The notes beneath the pieces were generated by a model. It saw only the letters and a program-made list of their open reading frames with translations, did not search any database and was not told where the DNA came from. This document shows positions 52,092 to 53,511 of a stretch of DNA of 53,511 bases, piece by piece. The DNA is from JBLHOS01 sp047623825 (GTDB lineage: Bacteria; Pseudomonadota; Alphaproteobacteria; Rhodobacterales; Rhodobacteraceae). A program made the position numbers and the translations under genes. Numbering within the stretch: the stretch's first letter is position 1; each line of letters starts with the position of its first letter. The stretch is from contig JBLHOS010000009.1 of NCBI GenBank assembly GCA_047623825.1, positions 1 through 53,511 of the forward strand. The letters are read 5' to 3'.

Positions 52092-53237
52092 ATGGCATTG
52101 ACCGCCAACTGGTCCTATCCGACAAGCATCCGCTTCGGCGCTGGACGTATCGCAGAAATCGCTGATGCCTGTGCCGTTGCGCGCATCAAGAACCCACTTT
52201 TGATCACAGATCGTGGCCTTGCCGGTATGGCAATCACAGCCAAGACGCTGGATTTGCTGGAGGCCGCTGGTCTTGGCCGTGCGATGTTTGCCGATGTTGA
52301 TCCAAATCCAAACGAAATAAACGCTGAGGCCGGGGTCAAAGCCTTTCGGGACGGCGGGCACGACGGCGTTGTGGCTTTTGGCGGCGGCTCAGGCCTTGAT
52401 CTTGGTAAACTGGTCGCGTTTTTGGCCGGTCAAACCCGACCTTTGTGGGATTTTGAGGACATCGATGACTGGTGGACACGCGCCGATGCAGACGCGATCG
52501 TACCCATTGTAGCGGTGCCTACCACAGCCGGAACTGGCTCAGAGGTCGGCCGCGCATCCGTCATCACCAATTCTGTGACATCCGAGAAAAAGATCATCTT
52601 TCATCCCAAGTTCCTGCCCACCGTGGTGATCTGTGATCCTGAGCTGACCGTGGGGATGCCAAAACATATCACCGCAGGAACCGGGTTAGATGCCTTTGCC
52701 CATTGTGTTGAGGCCTATTGCTCTCCGCATTACCACCCAATGTCGCAGGGCATCGCGTTAGAAGGCATGCGTCTGGTCAAGGAATATCTGCCGCGCGCCT
52801 ACGCGGATGGAACCGATATTGAGGCACGCGCACAAATGATGTCAGCAGCGACGATGGGGGCAACAGCGTTTCAAAAGGGTCTGGGCGCAATCCACGCGCT
52901 GTCTCACCCAATTGGTGCGATCTATCATACTCATCACGGTACCACGAACGCCGTGTGCATGCCGGCTGTCCTTCAGTTCAACAAACCTGCGATCCAAGAC
53001 GTGCTGGGACGAGCTGCGAACTACCTTGGCATATCTGGTGGGTTTTCCGGTTTCTGTACCTTTGTGGATACGCTGAATGCGTCAATGGGCATCCCTAAGA
53101 ACCTGACGGGTCTGGGCATTGAGAACCCTGATATCGACCGGATCGTCGCGGGAGCCTTGATTGATCCAAGCACTGGCGGAAATCCGATTAAGATGACCCA
53201 AGAAAATACGCGGGCACTTTTGCTTGCTATCATTTGA
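52092..53237 (+). CDS. iron-containing alcohol dehydrogenase
   Basis: A 381-residue group III alcohol dehydrogenase. NAD-binding motif FGGGSGLDLGK (about 95-105), PTTAGTGSEVGRASV, and metal ligands Asp and His in GTGLDAFAHCVEAYCS and two His in IHALSHPIGAIYHTHHG. It would oxidise the hydroxyl of the amino alcohol (or its gamma-glutamyl form) to the aldehyde used by the previous gene. Last gene of the operon; a hairpin follows. Confidence 0.93.
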   Translation: MALTANWSYPTSIRFGAGRIAEIADACAVARIKNPLLITDRGLAGMAITAKTLDLLEAAGLGRAMFADVDPNPNEINAEAGVKAFRDGGHDGVVAFGGGSGLDLGKLVAFLAGQTRPLWDFEDIDDWWTRADADAIVPIVAVPTTAGTGSEVGRASVITNSVTSEKKIIFHPKFLPTVVICDPELTVGMPKHITAGTGLDAFAHCVEAYCSPHYHPMSQGIALEGMRLVKEYLPRAYADGTDIEARAQMMSAATMGATAFQKGLGAIHALSHPIGAIYHTHHGTTNAVCMPAVLQFNKPAIQDVLGRAANYLGISGGFSGFCTFVDTLNASMGIPKNLTGLGIENPDIDRIVAGALIDPSTGGNPIKMTQENTRALLLAII

Positions 53238-53244
53238 CAGGTGC

Positions 53245-53271
53245 GGAGTAGCCTTCGGTGAAGGCTACTCC
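53245..53271 (+). terminator. stem-loop after the alcohol dehydrogenase operon
   Basis: GGAGTAGCCTTC, loop GGT, GAAGGCTACTCC: a perfect 12-bp stem 8 bases after the stop codon. The T run is absent, so termination may need Rho, or the stem protects the mRNA end. Confidence 0.7.
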
Positions 53272-53315
53272 AAATGATCCAATTCTTAGTCTGATCGCGC
53301 TCTTTCAGCCTAAAC

Positions 53316-53511
53316 GGGGCTTTGTTGCCCAAATCGGGTTGAGTTCGGACTTCCCCTTACCCCGGACTGATTTAGCCTACGGCCTCTGTCTTGGGGATAC
53401 CAAGTGCAGTGAAGCCGTTGAGGATTGCGGCTCGGATGTGGATCTCAGCGACCTGACGATCGAAGTCACGTGCAGAGAGGCGCTGACCGAGTAGCTTCAC
53501 ACAATGCATCC
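53316..53511 (-). mobile_element. end of an IS5-family element running off the window
   Basis: GGGGCTTTGTTGCCCAAATC at 53316-53335 resembles the terminal repeat of IS5-family (IS427-like) elements, which commonly start with GG-C-TTTGTTG. Inside it, on the minus strand, the transposase C-terminus is coded up to a TAA at 53372-53374. The other end and the target duplication lie outside the window. Confidence 0.75.
53372..53511 (-). CDS. IS5-family transposase, C-terminal part
   Basis: The minus strand encodes MHCVKLLGQRLSARDFDRQ, VAEIHIRAAILNGFTALGIP and KTEAVG before the stop, the familiar end of IS5-family DDE transposases of Rhodobacteraceae. The N-terminal and catalytic part lie to the right of the window, so intactness cannot be judged. 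Confidence 0.8.
   Translation of the reverse strand, partial: MHCVKLLGQRLSARDFDRQVAEIHIRAAILNGFTALGIPKTEAVG

Noticed and set aside
1..53511. tRNA, rRNA or riboswitch genes
   Set aside because: I read the intergenic gaps and saw no tRNA-like cloverleaf, rRNA sequence or known riboswitch core; a covariance-model scan would be needed to exclude small RNAs.

Overview
The window looks like chromosome from an alphaproteobacterium of the Rhodobacteraceae (Roseobacter/Paracoccus type). Reasons: a five-gene bhc (beta-hydroxyaspartate cycle) locus in the arrangement known from Paracoccus, a cupin of the DddQ/DMSP-lyase family, a tctCBA-tctDE locus, several TRAP/ABC uptake systems, and IS3 and IS5-family transposase remnants of the kinds common in that family. 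It is an accessory, nutrient-scavenging region: almost every operon pairs a transporter with a catabolic pathway and its own regulator.

Region 1 (1-9.4 kb): two coupled unknown genes, then a tripartite tricarboxylate transporter (tctCBA, minus strand) divergent from a two-component system (tctDE) and a periplasmic binding protein. This block is bordered by decay: an IS3 orfA scrap and a wrecked CoA-transferase on the left; a putA 3' fragment, a deleted IS3 orfB and a solute-binding-protein gene cut off inside its signal peptide on the right.

Region 2 (9.4-32.9 kb): a deoxy-sugar island. A carbohydrate ABC transporter (two permeases, Tat-exported binding protein, ATPase) surrounds genes giving a full non-phosphorylative L-fucose route: mutarotase FucU, aldo/keto-reductase-type fucose dehydrogenase, amidohydrolase-type fuconolactonase, L-fuconate dehydratase, SDR dehydrogenase and FAH hydrolase to pyruvate plus lactate. 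Extra genes (UxaA-type dehydratase, TIM-barrel isomerase, two PfkB kinases, FGGY kinase, BtpA/SgcQ-like protein, M42 peptidase, MDR dehydrogenase, DddQ-like cupin) point to further substrates. Four copies of a palindrome with core TAACATGTTA (one with a single change) sit at the control points of this island, one of them in the promoter of the resident GntR regulator, so the island is probably one regulon. An ada alkylation-response gene and a PEP-mutase-family gene are wedged inside it.

Region 3 (33.0-37.9 kb): thiolase plus paaABCDE, the phenylacetyl-CoA epoxidase, without the rest of the phenylacetate pathway.

Region 4 (37.9-44.1 kb): a fumarylpyruvate-hydrolase-like gene and the bhcABCD operon, divergent from its IclR-type regulator. 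This cycle assimilates glyoxylate and glycine into oxaloacetate.

Region 5 (44.5-53.2 kb): an RpiR regulator divergent from an 8-kb operon: N-formylglutamate-amidohydrolase-like enzyme, TRAP transporter (QMP), glutamine-synthetase-like ligase, aldehyde dehydrogenase, iron alcohol dehydrogenase. The set reads as gamma-glutamylation, two-step oxidation and deacylation of an amino alcohol. If the substrate is ethanolamine the product would be glycine, which would feed the neighbouring bhc cycle. The window ends inside an IS5-type element.
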